A stretch of 38,402 bases of DNA, taken from assembly GCA_014896555.1 (NCBI GenBank), contig JADBKC010000015.1, forward strand, positions 1-38,402, in the 5' to 3' direction. The notes below the pieces were generated by a model, which made no database searches, was not told the origin of the DNA, and was given only the letters and a program-made list of their open reading frames with translations. Made by a program: the position numbers and the translations under genes. This document shows positions 17,596-28,501 of this stretch, piece after piece; the first letter of the stretch is position 1, and every line of letters starts with the position of its first letter. The DNA is from Caryophanales bacterium (GTDB lineage Bacteria > Bacillota > Bacilli > Bacillales > DSM-4216).

Positions 17596-18498
17596 ATGCC
17601 ACAATTTTTTTCAAATAAACGTCTTATCGTTCTTCTTGTCAGCATTATCATTCTCGTGGCATTGGTCGGTTATTCCCTGCGCAATAAAGCAAATATCTCT
17701 TGGCCAGAACAATTTGTAAAAGATATAGTTGGATTGGGACAAGCCGTTGTTTCAAAACCCGCAGGAGCTATCACAAATTTTTTTGAAGATATCCAGAATT
17801 TAAAAAATACATATCAAGAGAATGAAAAGCTAAAAGCCCATTTAGCGGAATTAGGTCAAATTGAAAGTGAAGTTAATCGATTGAAAAAAGATAATCAAGA
17901 GTTGCGGGCGATCTTGAAAAAACAAAAAAGTCTATCGGATTATAGCGTTATACAAGCAACGGTCATAGCGCGAAATCCGGACCGCTGGTTTGATCTCGTC
18001 ACGATCGATAAAGGAAAAGCGGCAGGGGTCAAACCCGGCATGGCGGTTCAAACAGCGAATGGATTGATCGGAAAAGTAAAAAGTACAGCCAAATTTACGG
18101 CTTCGGTTGAATTGTTAAGCGCGCAAGATCCAAAAAACAGAATATCAGCGGTGATTCAATCGAAGAAAAACGTTTACGGCCTCATTGAAGGATACGATCA
18201 AGAAAAAGGATATTTGCTGTTAAAGGATATCCCGTTCAATGCGAAAGTAAAAAAAGGGGATAGCGTCATCACTTCGGGACTTGGCGGTGTTTTCCCAAAA
18301 GGGCTTTTAATTGGCAAGGTGAAAAAACTGGTGCCGGACCAATATGGTCTAACACAAACAGCTTATATCAAACCCGCAGCAGATATGTATGATCTTGAAC
18401 ACGTTATGGTTGTCAAACGGGAAATGACAACCGTGGGTACAGCAATAGACAACTCGCAACAGCAGCTAAGCACAGTTTACGGGGAGGGGAAAATGTGA
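17596..18498 (+). CDS. mreC: Rod-shape-determining protein MreC
   Basis: Bitopic membrane protein of the elongation machinery linking MreB to penicillin-binding proteins outside the cell. ATG 17596 follows AGAGGTG by 6 nt and gives MPQFFSNKRLIVLLV; the GTG at 17587 lies inside the ribosome site. 300 residues: short cytoplasmic start, one membrane helix (~8-26), coiled coil (~60-105, NEKLKAHLAELGQIESEV), then the periplasm-facing beta domains (TVIARNPDRWFDLVTIDKG..., GDSVITSGLGGVFPKGLLIGKV). Overlaps mreD by 4 nt (GTGA). Confidence 0.96.
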   Translation: MPQFFSNKRLIVLLVSIIILVALVGYSLRNKANISWPEQFVKDIVGLGQAVVSKPAGAITNFFEDIQNLKNTYQENEKLKAHLAELGQIESEVNRLKKDNQELRAILKKQKSLSDYSVIQATVIARNPDRWFDLVTIDKGKAAGVKPGMAVQTANGLIGKVKSTAKFTASVELLSAQDPKNRISAVIQSKKNVYGLIEGYDQEKGYLLLKDIPFNAKVKKGDSVITSGLGGVFPKGLLIGKVKKLVPDQYGLTQTAYIKPAADMYDLEHVMVVKREMTTVGTAIDNSQQQLSTVYGEGKM

Positions 18499-19013
18499 AA
18501 CAGTTTCTTCTTCCCCTTGTTATGGTTGCATGTTTCCTAAGTGAAAATGTATTTTTTAATTGGTGTTCGGAATCGGTGCTGGACAGCAGATGGACGTTAG
18601 CTCCCCGATTTTTTACAGTGGCTCTCATTTTAATGACGATTTTTTACAATCGATCTACAGCCATAAAATATGGATTTATATTTGGTCTGCTATTCGATGT
18701 GTTCAATACCGAGATATTAGGTGTCTATATGTTTGTTTTCCCATTTATTGTGTACATCACATCGAAATTGATGAAGGTCTTGCAAAATAACTTTTTGATC
18801 GTAGGCTTGGTTGCTGCAATCGATCTTTCGATTTTAGAATCAATTCTTTATGCTTTAAATTTATTAATCCAACGAACGGATCTTACATTTGGACAGTTTT
18901 TGTCTGACAGGCTTTGGCCGACTCTCATCTTGAACCTTTCCTTTTATCTGCTGTTTGGAGGACTTTTAAAAAGTCTGTTCACCCGTTTGAGAAGAGAGAT
19001 TTTGGATGCATAA
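18495..19013 (+). CDS. mreD: Rod-shape-determining protein MreD
   Basis: Integral membrane partner of MreC and RodA. 172 residues from a GTG at 18495 that overlaps the mreC stop, with GGGGAGGGG upstream, indicating translational coupling. About five hydrophobic helices are visible (LPLVMVACFLSENVFF, FTVALILMTIFY, YGFIFGLLFDVFNTEILGVYMFVFPFIVYI, FLIVGLVAAIDLSILESILYAL, LILNLSFYLLFGGLL). The polar GLLFDVFNTEILGVY loop is typical of the family. A 9-bp A/T-rich hairpin at 19095-19120 separates it from minC. Confidence 0.94.
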   Translation: MKQFLLPLVMVACFLSENVFFNWCSESVLDSRWTLAPRFFTVALILMTIFYNRSTAIKYGFIFGLLFDVFNTEILGVYMFVFPFIVYITSKLMKVLQNNFLIVGLVAAIDLSILESILYALNLLIQRTDLTFGQFLSDRLWPTLILNLSFYLLFGGLLKSLFTRLRREILDA

Positions 19014-19094
19014 TTCATTTGTTCATTTTTAGTTGAAATGGACAAATACAGTAAGCTTTCCATCATAATGGCAGTTGGAGTGTATGCAACAGGG

Positions 19095-19120
19095 AAAAGA
19101 GAAACGAATGGTTCTCTTTT
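19095..19120. terminator. A/T-rich hairpin between mreD and minC
   Basis: AAAAGAGAA (19095-19103) pairs perfectly with TTCTCTTTT (19112-19120). A and T tails on the two sides would suit termination in either direction, but the stem is weak. Confidence 0.4.
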
Positions 19121-19212
19121 ATGTGAATTCCAAATAAGCGGAACATGACGACAAAAAAGGAAAATGCCGAATGGATGTCGAATTACTGGACGACAGAGGT
19201 GAACAGTGCGCC

Positions 19213-19890
19213 ATGAAGAAAAGCCAAAATGTTGTGATGAAAGGAACAAAGGACGGATTGACTCTTCATTTAAATGATCGATGTTCCTATGAAGAATTGC
19301 TTGAAGAATTGCATCAAAAAATATTGTTGGATCATCAAGACGACGATTCACCGCTTATCTCCGTGAAAATCCAAGCAGGCAATCGTTATTTGACAGATCA
19401 ACAAATTAATCAGATTAAAGAACTGATCGGTTCACAGAAGAATTTAATTGTAGAAGATGTTTCCATGAATGTCGTCTCGATAGAGGAGGCTATTCGATGG
19501 AAGCAAGAAAGCGAAATCATCTCTATCGCCAGCATTGTTCGTTCAGGCCAAGTGATTGAGGTTCCAGGCGATTTGCTGTTGGTTGGAGACGTCAATCCTG
19601 GCGGTATGGTGATGGCGGGCGGCAATATTTTTATTATGGGATCCTTAAAAGGGATTGCACACGCTGGATGCTATGGCGATGATAAAGCAGTCATTGTCGC
19701 TTCGAAAATGGTTCCGACACAGTTAAGGATTAGCACCTGTTTAAATAGAGCTCCTGATGAATATAGCGAAGATGAGAGTCATGAAATGGAATGTGCCTAC
19801 ATAAATGAATCCAACCAAATTGTCGTCGATCGTTTGCAAGTATTAAAACATCTTAGACCAAATATTACGAGATTTAAAGGGGGACAATAA
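19213..19890 (+). CDS. minC: Septum site-determining protein MinC
   Basis: FtsZ inhibitor acting with MinD to block polar division. The ATG at 19213 (MKKSQNVVMKGTKDGLTL) gives 225 residues, as in B. subtilis MinC; the open frame begins at 19171 but the extra 14 residues are not conserved. N-terminal FtsZ-interacting domain (~1-95), then the C-terminal beta-helix dimer/MinD-binding domain with RSGQVIEVPGDLLLVGDVNPGGMVMAGGNIFIMGSLKGIAHAG. Ends 1 nt before minD. AGAGGTGA upstream is a rather distant ribosome site, so the exact start is less sure. Confidence 0.93.
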   Translation: MKKSQNVVMKGTKDGLTLHLNDRCSYEELLEELHQKILLDHQDDDSPLISVKIQAGNRYLTDQQINQIKELIGSQKNLIVEDVSMNVVSIEEAIRWKQESEIISIASIVRSGQVIEVPGDLLLVGDVNPGGMVMAGGNIFIMGSLKGIAHAGCYGDDKAVIVASKMVPTQLRISTCLNRAPDEYSEDESHEMECAYINESNQIVVDRLQVLKHLRPNITRFKGGQ

Positions 19891-19891
19891 A

Positions 19892-20701
19892 GTGGGTGAG
19901 GCGATCGTCATAACATCTGGAAAAGGCGGGGTTGGAAAAACAACCACTTCTGCCAATTTAGGGACAGCTCTTGCTTTATTAGATAAAAAAGTGTGTTTAG
20001 TAGATACGGATATTGGACTTCGAAATCTAGATGTGGTAATGGGATTAGAAAATAGGATTATTTACGATCTGGTGGATGTCGCAGAAGGTCGGTGTAAAAT
20101 TCATCAAGCGCTTGTGAAGGACAAACGGTTTGATGACCTGCTTTTTCTGCTTCCAGCTGCGCAAACGAGCGACAAGTCGGCCGTTACTCCAGAACAAATA
20201 AAAAAGCTGGTTGAAGAATTGAAACAAGATTTTGATTATATCTTAATCGATTGTCCTGCAGGTATTGAGCAGGGTTATAAGAATGCGGTGGCAGGAGCGG
20301 ATAAAGCCATAGTGGTTACCACTCCCGAAAAATCGGCAGTACGGGATGCTGATCGGATTATCGGTCTTTTGGAAAAAGAAAGTCATATTGAACCACCTAA
20401 GCTTGTGATTAATCGAATCCGCAGCCATATGGTGGAAAATGGCGAAATGCTGGATGTTGATGAAATTACAACCCATTTATCCATTGATTTGCTGGGAATC
20501 GTAGTGGATGACGATGAAGTGATTAAATCTTCGAATGCAGGGGAACCAATCGTCCATGACCCCAATAATCGAGCTTCTATTGCTTTTCGGAATATTGCCA
20601 AGCGAATCCTTGGCGAATCCATCCCTCTTCAACCGCTTGAACTAGAAAAAGAAGGAGTTTTTTCGCGGATTAAAAAGTTTTTTGGCATTAGGACTAAATA
20701 A
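19892..20701 (+). CDS. minD: Septum site-determining ATPase MinD
   Basis: Membrane-binding ParA-type ATPase that recruits MinC; in Bacillus it is held at poles by DivIVA/MinJ. GTG start at 19892, one base after the minC stop, with AAAGGGGGAC as ribosome site. 269 residues. Deviant Walker A SGKGGVGKTTTSANLG (~8-23), switch I DTDIGLRNLDVVMG, switch II/Walker B DYILIDCPAGIEQGY, and a C-terminal amphipathic membrane helix (GVFSRIKKFFGIRTK). Followed by a terminator. Confidence 0.98.
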   Translation: MGEAIVITSGKGGVGKTTTSANLGTALALLDKKVCLVDTDIGLRNLDVVMGLENRIIYDLVDVAEGRCKIHQALVKDKRFDDLLFLLPAAQTSDKSAVTPEQIKKLVEELKQDFDYILIDCPAGIEQGYKNAVAGADKAIVVTTPEKSAVRDADRIIGLLEKESHIEPPKLVINRIRSHMVENGEMLDVDEITTHLSIDLLGIVVDDDEVIKSSNAGEPIVHDPNNRASIAFRNIAKRILGESIPLQPLELEKEGVFSRIKKFFGIRTK

Positions 20702-20729
20702 TTTTAAAGAACATTTTCAGGAACCGATT

Positions 20730-20774
20730 CGGCTTTGCTTTGGATATTCTTTCCAAAGAAGAGGCCGTTTTTTT
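20730..20774 (+). terminator. Terminator after minD
   Basis: CGGCTTT...CTTTGGA pairs with TTCCAAAG...GAGGCCG with an inner bulge; seven T follow at 20768-20774. Closes the mre-min unit before spoIVFA. Confidence 0.7.
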
Positions 20775-20866
20775 GTCTCTCCTTTCTTTGGAATCAAAAG
20801 CAATAGTCATACTCTCTCTGGACAAGTCATAAAATGGAACATAAAAGGTGCAAAGAGGGATGAGAG

Positions 20867-21634
20867 ATGAAGGATCGAAAAAAAGAAATTAAAAAAAGAA
20901 TTGCGAAACGAAACAGGCAAAAACGACGTCAAGCCAATCAGCGCGCCTTTCAACCCATCAATATGGCATTTGGAGAAGAAATGGAATTTGATCACCAAGC
21001 TATTGATTATGAGGCGCCGGATGAAGCGTATAGCCCCTTGGTGAAAAAAGAATGGTTTCTCTTTAAAACTTTGACTTCGGGAGTCCTTGTTTTAGCAGCC
21101 GCAATTGTGTTTAAAAGCCAATCACCGATGATGATCGACAGTCAAAAGTGGATACGCCAAGCCATGGAAACAGACATTCAGTTTGCTTCCATTGCCAATT
21201 GGTACGAAAAACAGTTTGGAAAGCCGCTAGCCATATTGCCGCAAGAAAAAACGGTAACGGTGGACAGACCGAAAAAGGATTTGGCCGTTCCGGCTTCCGG
21301 AAAAGTAGTGGAAACCTTTGAATCGAATGGAAAAGGGGTCATGGTAAAGACAGGAAAAGGGGAAGTGGTAGATGCGATGAAAGGTGGTCTTGTCATCTTT
21401 GCCGGAAAAGAAGACGAAACGGGGAATACAGTAGTCATTCAGCATCCTGATCAATCCGAATCTTGGTATGGGCAATTGCAATCCATTTCTGTAGAGCCAT
21501 ATCAACGCGTTCAAGCAGGGGAAGAAGTCGGAAAGGCGAAAGACCGGGCAGATGGAACGTCCGGAGAATTTTATTTTGCGATAAAACAAGGTGATCATTA
21601 CATTGATCCAAACAAGGTGATCAAATTTGAATAA
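20867..21634 (+). CDS. spoIVFA: Stage IV sporulation protein FA (M23-like, SpoIVFB regulator)
   Basis: Anchors and restrains the SpoIVFB protease in the outer forespore membrane until a forespore signal arrives. 255 residues: very basic N-terminus (DRKKEIKKRIAKRNRQKRRQ), one membrane helix (~65-83, LFKTLTSGVLVLAAAIVF), and a C-terminal peptidase M23/LysM-like beta domain (~150-250, GKVVETFESNGKGVMVKTGKG...VIQHPDQSESWYGQL). The HxH zinc motif of active M23 enzymes is not apparent, agreeing with a non-enzymatic role. Its end overlaps the spoIVFB start by 8 nt. Confidence 0.93.
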   Translation: MKDRKKEIKKRIAKRNRQKRRQANQRAFQPINMAFGEEMEFDHQAIDYEAPDEAYSPLVKKEWFLFKTLTSGVLVLAAAIVFKSQSPMMIDSQKWIRQAMETDIQFASIANWYEKQFGKPLAILPQEKTVTVDRPKKDLAVPASGKVVETFESNGKGVMVKTGKGEVVDAMKGGLVIFAGKEDETGNTVVIQHPDQSESWYGQLQSISVEPYQRVQAGEEVGKAKDRADGTSGEFYFAIKQGDHYIDPNKVIKFE

Positions 21635-22493
21635 AGCCGCAGCTTTCTTTTCCAAAATTCATATTCATCCTCTTCTTTGGCTAGTGATCGGAATTAGCGT
21701 TGCCACTGGATACTTTTTTGATTTAATTATGGTGTTATTGATTATTTTCATCCATGAAATGGGGCACCTTTTCACAGCCCTGTTTTTTTCATGGAGAATC
21801 AGAAAAGTATCGCTACTTCCATTTGGTGGAGTAGCGGAAATGGATGAACATGGAAATAGGCCATTAAAAGAAGAATGGCTCGTCGTCATTGCGGGCCCTA
21901 TTCAACATGTATGGATGATGGGATTAGCCTCATTGTTGAATTCCTTTCATATGGTTTCTGAAGTATTTTATGAAAATTTTCTTATGTACAATGGGATGAT
22001 TCTTTGTTTTAATTTATTGCCGATTTGGCCGCTTGATGGTGTAAAATTAATCATGCTCGTATTGTCCAAAGTCAAAACTTTTATGAGCGCCATGCAATGG
22101 ACAGTCGTTAGTTCCTTTTTTTTGCTTGTTTGCCTGCATGCAATGGTTTTCATATGGGCTCCGTTTCAACTCCATCTTTGGATGGTTCTCTCATTCTTAT
22201 ATTTTTCGCTTTGGCAAGAATGGAAACAACGTCATTATGTGATGATGCGTTTTTTGCTTGAACGTTATTACGGAAATCGAAGAGGAATACATCAGCTAAA
22301 ACCGATCACTGTATCGAGCGATACGGCTTTATCGACGGTATTAATGCAGTTTCAACGAGGCGTCAAACATCCGATCATTGTGATGGAAAACGGAGAAGAA
22401 AAAGGGAAATTAGATGAAAATGAAGTATTGCACGCTTATTTTTCTGAAAAACAAACAACGGTGAAAATTGGCGACCTTCTTTATCTTTATTGA
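21627..22493 (+). CDS. spoIVFB: Stage IV sporulation protein FB, pro-sigma-K intramembrane protease
   Basis: Site-2-type metalloprotease that cleaves pro-sigma-K within the membrane in the mother cell. TTG at 21627, inside the spoIVFA end, after AAGGTGAT. 288 residues with about six membrane segments. Zinc motif HEMGH in IIFIHEMGHLFTALFFSWRI (His about residue 43), second motif NLLPIWPLDG with the ligand Asp, and a cytoplasmic C-terminal CBS-like domain (~195-285, ITVSSDTALSTVLMQFQRGVKHPIIV), which in B. subtilis senses ATP. Coupled translation with its inhibitor SpoIVFA. Confidence 0.96.
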   Translation: MNKAAAFFSKIHIHPLLWLVIGISVATGYFFDLIMVLLIIFIHEMGHLFTALFFSWRIRKVSLLPFGGVAEMDEHGNRPLKEEWLVVIAGPIQHVWMMGLASLLNSFHMVSEVFYENFLMYNGMILCFNLLPIWPLDGVKLIMLVLSKVKTFMSAMQWTVVSSFFLLVCLHAMVFIWAPFQLHLWMVLSFLYFSLWQEWKQRHYVMMRFLLERYYGNRRGIHQLKPITVSSDTALSTVLMQFQRGVKHPIIVMENGEEKGKLDENEVLHAYFSEKQTTVKIGDLLYLY

Positions 22494-22746
22494 CGGACGT
22501 TTTGGAAATGAGTAAAGTATAGTGGACGAGGGGATGTTTTTCCATCACGAGTTTCCATTTTTAACAGCCGTCCCATTTTAACTAATTATGGAAGTACCAT
22601 ATTGATTTATTTTATCCTTCTGCTGAAATAGTCAAGGTGTAATGTTTCTTACAGACACATTTGAGACATTAGCACCTATTTTTTATACTGCCAATCTATA
22701 AGCGACAAAAGGTTTTCTTATTTGTGGACATGTTGAAAAGGGTGGA

Positions 22747-24213
22747 ATGATGAATCAAATTATCGTAAGTGCAAAAGGCCGGGAAAAGCGAATGGCGGTT
22801 CTCCGCGATGGAAAAGCGGATCAATTTCATATTTTTCAGCCTTCGCATCAATCCATTGTCGGAAATATTTATTACGGGATTATCCAAAAAATTGAGCCGG
22901 GAATGAATGCTTGTTTTGTCGATATCGGGATTGGGAAAAACGGTTATTTGCCAAAAGATCAAATTCCCAATTCCCGCCAATTGCCGATTTCGCAATTAGT
23001 TTTCGAAGGAGAAAAGATAGCGGTTCAAGTGAAAAAAGATGCCACTGATCATAAAGGGCCTGAGTTGACGGCCCTTATAGAATGGACTGGGATGTACCTT
23101 GTCTATATACCGGAAGGAAATTACATCGCCGTTTCGAGAAAAATGGATCAAGCAGAACGGGAAAACTGGAGACAATGGGCGCAGCAATTGAAATTAGAGC
23201 AGGAAGGAGTCATTTTAAGAACTTCTGTTGCCGCTGGCGAAAAAGCGGAAATCCAAAAGGAATGGGCTGCATTGCGAAAGATGCATAGAAAGGTATTATC
23301 CCATGTGCCTAATAAGAAAGCTCCCGCCCTGCTGTTTCAAAGAGACCCGTTTAAGGAAGAAATCGTCGCTCAATTGCTCAGATTAAAGAGCGGAACGGTG
23401 ATTGTGGACGATCCTTCCTTTAAAACGTTGATGACTAGTGATGCCCGTTTTTCCAGTCAACATTGGCATTGTGAGATTTATCTCGATCGAGAAGATCTTT
23501 TTTCCGCTTTCGGTCTTGATGAGGAAATCCAAAAGGCATTAAAACAAATTGTCTGGCTTCCAAGCGGCGGATATGTCATTATTGAAAAAACGGAAGCGAT
23601 GACGGTCATTGATGTAAATTCGGGGAAATATACGGGGAAAAGCGATTTTCGTCATACTGCTTTTCTTTCAAATATCGAAGCGGCAAGGGAAATTCCAAGG
23701 CAAATTCGATTGCGTGATATAAGCGGCATCATTTTAATCGATTTTATTAATATGGACTCGGACAAAGATAGAGAACAAATCCGGGCAGTTCTGGAGGAGG
23801 AAACGGCAAAGGATCCGAAAAGCGTCAACGTATTGGAATTTACTTCACTTGGATTACTCCAACTGACAAGAAAGAAAACGAAAAACTCCCTGCTGGAAAC
23901 AGTGACGGAACCTTGCCCTGTTTGTATGGGAAAAGGAAGAGTGTTAAGCGCGGCATCTGCTGCTTTTCAATTGGAGAGAGCTCTTTTGGAATATGTGAAA
24001 CAGGACCAGGAAGCTGTTTTGCTTGACGTAACGGAGGATGTCAAAAAAGTATTTGCTGGCGAACAAAACAAGGATCATTTTCATTTAGAGAATCTCCTAA
24101 AGAAAAAAATATACTATCGAATGATCAACAAGCCATATCCTTTTGGAGAAATCGGTAGATTGGGATCAGAGGAAGAAATAAAAACGCTAGGAGAAAGGCC
24201 GAAAAAAGGTTGA
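22747..24213 (+). CDS. rng: Ribonuclease G/E family protein
   Basis: Single-strand endoribonuclease for RNA processing and decay. 488 residues from ATG ATG at 22747/22750, after AAAGGGTGG. N-terminal S1 domain (~35-115, GNIYYGIIQKIEPGMNACFVDIGIGKNGYLP), 5'-sensor/RNase H-like region, then the catalytic DNase I-like segment with the metal-binding Asp residues in MTVIDVNSGKYTG and IILIDFINMDSDKDREQI, and the Zn-link CPVCMGKGRV (CxxC). B. subtilis lacks this enzyme but many other Bacillaceae have it in front of rplU. Its stop directly adjoins the rplU promoter. Confidence 0.94.
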   Translation: MMNQIIVSAKGREKRMAVLRDGKADQFHIFQPSHQSIVGNIYYGIIQKIEPGMNACFVDIGIGKNGYLPKDQIPNSRQLPISQLVFEGEKIAVQVKKDATDHKGPELTALIEWTGMYLVYIPEGNYIAVSRKMDQAERENWRQWAQQLKLEQEGVILRTSVAAGEKAEIQKEWAALRKMHRKVLSHVPNKKAPALLFQRDPFKEEIVAQLLRLKSGTVIVDDPSFKTLMTSDARFSSQHWHCEIYLDREDLFSAFGLDEEIQKALKQIVWLPSGGYVIIEKTEAMTVIDVNSGKYTGKSDFRHTAFLSNIEAAREIPRQIRLRDISGIILIDFINMDSDKDREQIRAVLEEETAKDPKSVNVLEFTSLGLLQLTRKKTKNSLLETVTEPCPVCMGKGRVLSAASAAFQLERALLEYVKQDQEAVLLDVTEDVKKVFAGEQNKDHFHLENLLKKKIYYRMINKPYPFGEIGRLGSEEEIKTLGERPKKG

Positions 24214-24239
24214 CACTCTTTTATAAAAAGTGATAAAAT
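24210..24239 (+). promoter_or_regulatory. Sigma-A-type promoter of rplU-prp-rpmA
   Basis: TTGACA at 24210-24215, overlapping the rng stop codon, and TAAAAT at 24234-24239 with 18-nt spacing. It directly precedes the L21 leader hairpins. Confidence 0.8.
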
Positions 24240-24244
24240 CTGAA

Positions 24245-24352
24245 TGTTATTATTGTAGCACCCGTGCTACAACCGCTCATAACAGGTTTTAAGTTTTCGC
24301 ACTGCGAAACACCTGCCATTGGCGAGTCTTAGTTTTTAAGGAGGTGCAGTAA
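24245..24352 (+). ncRNA. Ribosomal protein L21 leader
   Basis: Structured leader before rplU: hairpin TGTAGCAC (24254-24261) / GTGCTACA (24264-24271), then a longer hairpin CAGGT...GTTTTCGC / GCGAAAC...ACCTG (about 24283-24315). Position and layout match the Rfam L21 leader of Firmicutes, thought to mediate autogenous control by L21. It ends at the strong GGAGGTG ribosome site. Confidence 0.8.
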
Positions 24353-24661
24353 ATGTACGCTATTATTGAAACTGGCGGAAAACAGTTGAAAGTCGAAGAA
24401 GGCCAAACAGTTTATATCGAAAAAGTGGACGCTGCTGAAGGAGAAACGGTAACTTTTGACCAAGTTTTATTCGTAGGCGGCGAAGAGGTAAAAGTAGGTA
24501 CTCCACTTGTAGAAGGTGCAACGGTCACTGGCAAAGTGGAAAAACATGGCCGCGGCAAAAAAATCGTTGTTTTTAAATACAAACCAAAGAAAAATTATCG
24601 CCGCAAACAAGGTCATCGTCAACCTTACACAAAAGTCGTGATTGAAAAAATCAACGCGTAA
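24353..24661 (+). CDS. rplU: 50S ribosomal protein L21
   Basis: 102 residues, standard size. [24 protein letters not shown] is the diagnostic N-terminus; the basic C-terminal half ([19 protein letters not shown]) contacts 23S rRNA. ATG follows AAGGAGGTG by 7 nt. First gene of the rplU-prp-rpmA operon behind its own leader and promoter. Confidence 0.98.
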   Translation: MYAIIETGGKQLKVEEGQTVYIEKVDAAEGETVTFDQVLFVGGEEVKVGTPLVEGATVTGKVEKHGRGKKIVVFKYKPKKNYRRKQGHRQPYTKVVIEKINA

Positions 24662-24672
24662 GGCGATATAAG

Positions 24673-25312
<640 letters not shown>

Positions 25313-25326
25313 TCCTTTTTCTGTTA

Positions 25327-25366
25327 GGGGTGCCCAAAGGGAAACTTTTGGGCGCCCTCTTTTTTT
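25327..25366 (+). terminator. Terminator of rplU-prp-rpmA
   Basis: GGGGTGCCCAAAG (25327-25339) pairs with CTTTTGGGCGCCCTC (~25345-25359), followed by a long T run. Strong GC stem. Confidence 0.9.
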
Positions 25367-25550
25367 GTTTTCAGGAACATTGGAAGCGGTAAAAAGCGTT
25401 TGGTCGCTCATTGGTTGCATGCAGCTGTTTTTTAATAAGCAATCCTCTGTATCTCATTTCAATCTTTTCTGTTATACTTCATAATGAAGAATGAATGGAG
25501 AAACCATTGAAAGAGGAATGGTTATTATTTGACAAAATAGGAGTAAAAGA

Positions 25551-26102
25551 ATGAACAATGACTGGACGCTGCTGGAAGTTTTAAAATACGTGCGGCATGA
25601 TTGGATGAACCGTATCCAGTTAATCAAGGGCAATCTTGATTTAGGACATACAGAAAATGCAAAACGCGTGATTGACGAGGTTATTTTAAACAGCCGTCAA
25701 GAAACAAGACTAACCAATTTAAATTTGCCTCGTTTTGCTGAATGGATCATGACTTATAATTGGCAGTCTCGGGAATTGACGCTCGAATACGAGATTTTGG
25801 ATGATTATCATAACGTTCCGTTAAATGATCAGCTCATAACAGAATGGATGTGTTCCTTATGCCAAGAAATCGAAAAGCGGATCGATCCCAAGGGAGAAAA
25901 TCATTTATTTCTTTCCATTCAAGAAAGGGACAAGGCGTATTGTTTCTTTTTTGAATTAAGTGGGATGATAAAAGACAGCTACGAAGTCAAAAGATGGATT
26001 GAGCAATCTGTAAAATCGCTTTTCGAAACAGTGGTGGAATTCATCGAATCAACGGATGAGAACTTGCAGTTTCAAGTTTTTTTTGCCCCTATGGAACGTT
26101 AG
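25551..26102 (+). CDS. spo0B: Sporulation phosphotransferase Spo0B
   Basis: Relays phosphate from Spo0F to Spo0A in the sporulation phosphorelay. 183 residues (B. subtilis 192). The phospho-accepting His is His16 in YVRHDWMNRIQLIKGNLDLG, the helical-hairpin dimerisation region; the rest (~75-180) is the degenerate ATPase-like C-terminal domain. ATG after AGGAG. Upstream of obg as in B. subtilis, where Obg also affects the phosphorelay, though here a ~370-nt gap separates them. Confidence 0.92.
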   Translation: MNNDWTLLEVLKYVRHDWMNRIQLIKGNLDLGHTENAKRVIDEVILNSRQETRLTNLNLPRFAEWIMTYNWQSRELTLEYEILDDYHNVPLNDQLITEWMCSLCQEIEKRIDPKGENHLFLSIQERDKAYCFFFELSGMIKDSYEVKRWIEQSVKSLFETVVEFIESTDENLQFQVFFAPMER

Positions 26103-27765
<1,663 letters not shown>

Positions 27766-27774
27766 GTATTTAGT

Positions 27775-27809
27775 CCGGCCGTGCTCTCCGTTAAGCCATG
27801 ATCGGCCGG
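27775..27809 (+). terminator. GC hairpin after obg
   Basis: CCGGCCG (27775-27781) pairs perfectly with CGGCCGG (27803-27809), 10 nt after the obg stop. Only GATCTTT follows, so termination strength is doubtful. Confidence 0.4.
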
Positions 27810-27867
27810 CGATCTTTACACAAGCACTGCCAAAAGCTTCATTTTATCGCAGTTGGGGGAAAATGCA

Positions 27868-28323
27868 TTGCGAAAAAAGGATCTGAATCAAAAATATTAT
27901 TTAGTTCGTGAGGATGTCCTGCCGGAAGCCATGAAGAAAACTTTGGAAGTAAAAGAGCTTTTGGAACGCGGAAAAGCCGACTCTGTCCAAGATGCCGTGA
28001 ACAAAGTCGATTTAAGCCGGAGCGCCTTTTATAAATACAGGGATACAGTGTTCCCTTTTCATACGGTCGTAAAAGAGAAAATCATTACATTGTTTTTTTA
28101 TTTGGAGGATCGTTCAGGAACGCTGTCGCAGTTGCTGGAGGTAGCGGCTCGCTTCCATTGCAATGTGCTGACCATCCACCAGACAATTCCCATTCAAGGC
28201 CGGGCGAATGTCACCCTTTCGCTTGACGTGACCAATATGTCAACCGATTTGGATGATTTGCTCACCAAGCTAAAAAAACTAGAGTTTGTCGAAAAAGTAG
28301 AAGTGCTAGGTTCTGGAGCATAA
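27868..28323 (+). CDS. pheB: ACT domain protein PheB
   Basis: Conserved partner gene of pheA in Bacillus; proposed amino-acid-sensing regulator, biochemical role not settled. TTG 27868 sits ~8 nt after GGGGGA and gives 151 residues (family ~147): [23 protein letters not shown], a helix-turn-helix-like [19 protein letters not shown] (~50-68), and a C-terminal ACT domain (~78-150, [23 protein letters not shown]). Separated from pheA by an inserted structured repeat. Confidence 0.93.
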   Translation: MRKKDLNQKYYLVREDVLPEAMKKTLEVKELLERGKADSVQDAVNKVDLSRSAFYKYRDTVFPFHTVVKEKIITLFFYLEDRSGTLSQLLEVAARFHCNVLTIHQTIPIQGRANVTLSLDVTNMSTDLDDLLTKLKKLEFVEKVEVLGSGA

Positions 28324-28331
28324 AAATCCCG

Positions 28332-28456
28332 CATTAAGGAGCAGTAATTCCCTACCATTTGGGCAAAAGGACAAGAACATTTCATACGGTGTAGGGAAAC
28401 TGCCCCTAAATGCCTGATTAGTTCCACTAACCATTCGTGTTCCACGAATGGAAGTG
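28332..28456 (-). repeat. Structured repeat element copy 2 (HEARO/omega-RNA-like candidate)
   Basis: Read on the minus strand it starts directly after GTGA (28460-28457). Hairpin 1: CCATTCGTG / CACGAATGG (28451-28431), 9 bp. Hairpin 2: TTAGTGGAACTAA. Stem 3: GCATTTAGGGGCAGT with ACTGCTCCTTAATGC, one mismatch and one G-U; inside it TTCCCTAC / GTAGGGAA. The same plan as 12279-12410 in the opposite orientation; arm differences are mostly paired changes. It lies between pheB and pheA, ending ~8 nt from the pheB stop. Confidence 0.55.
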
Positions 28457-28501
28457 TCACTTAATTTTTCATAATTTTCTTGACGAGGAGAGGGAGATAA
28501 A

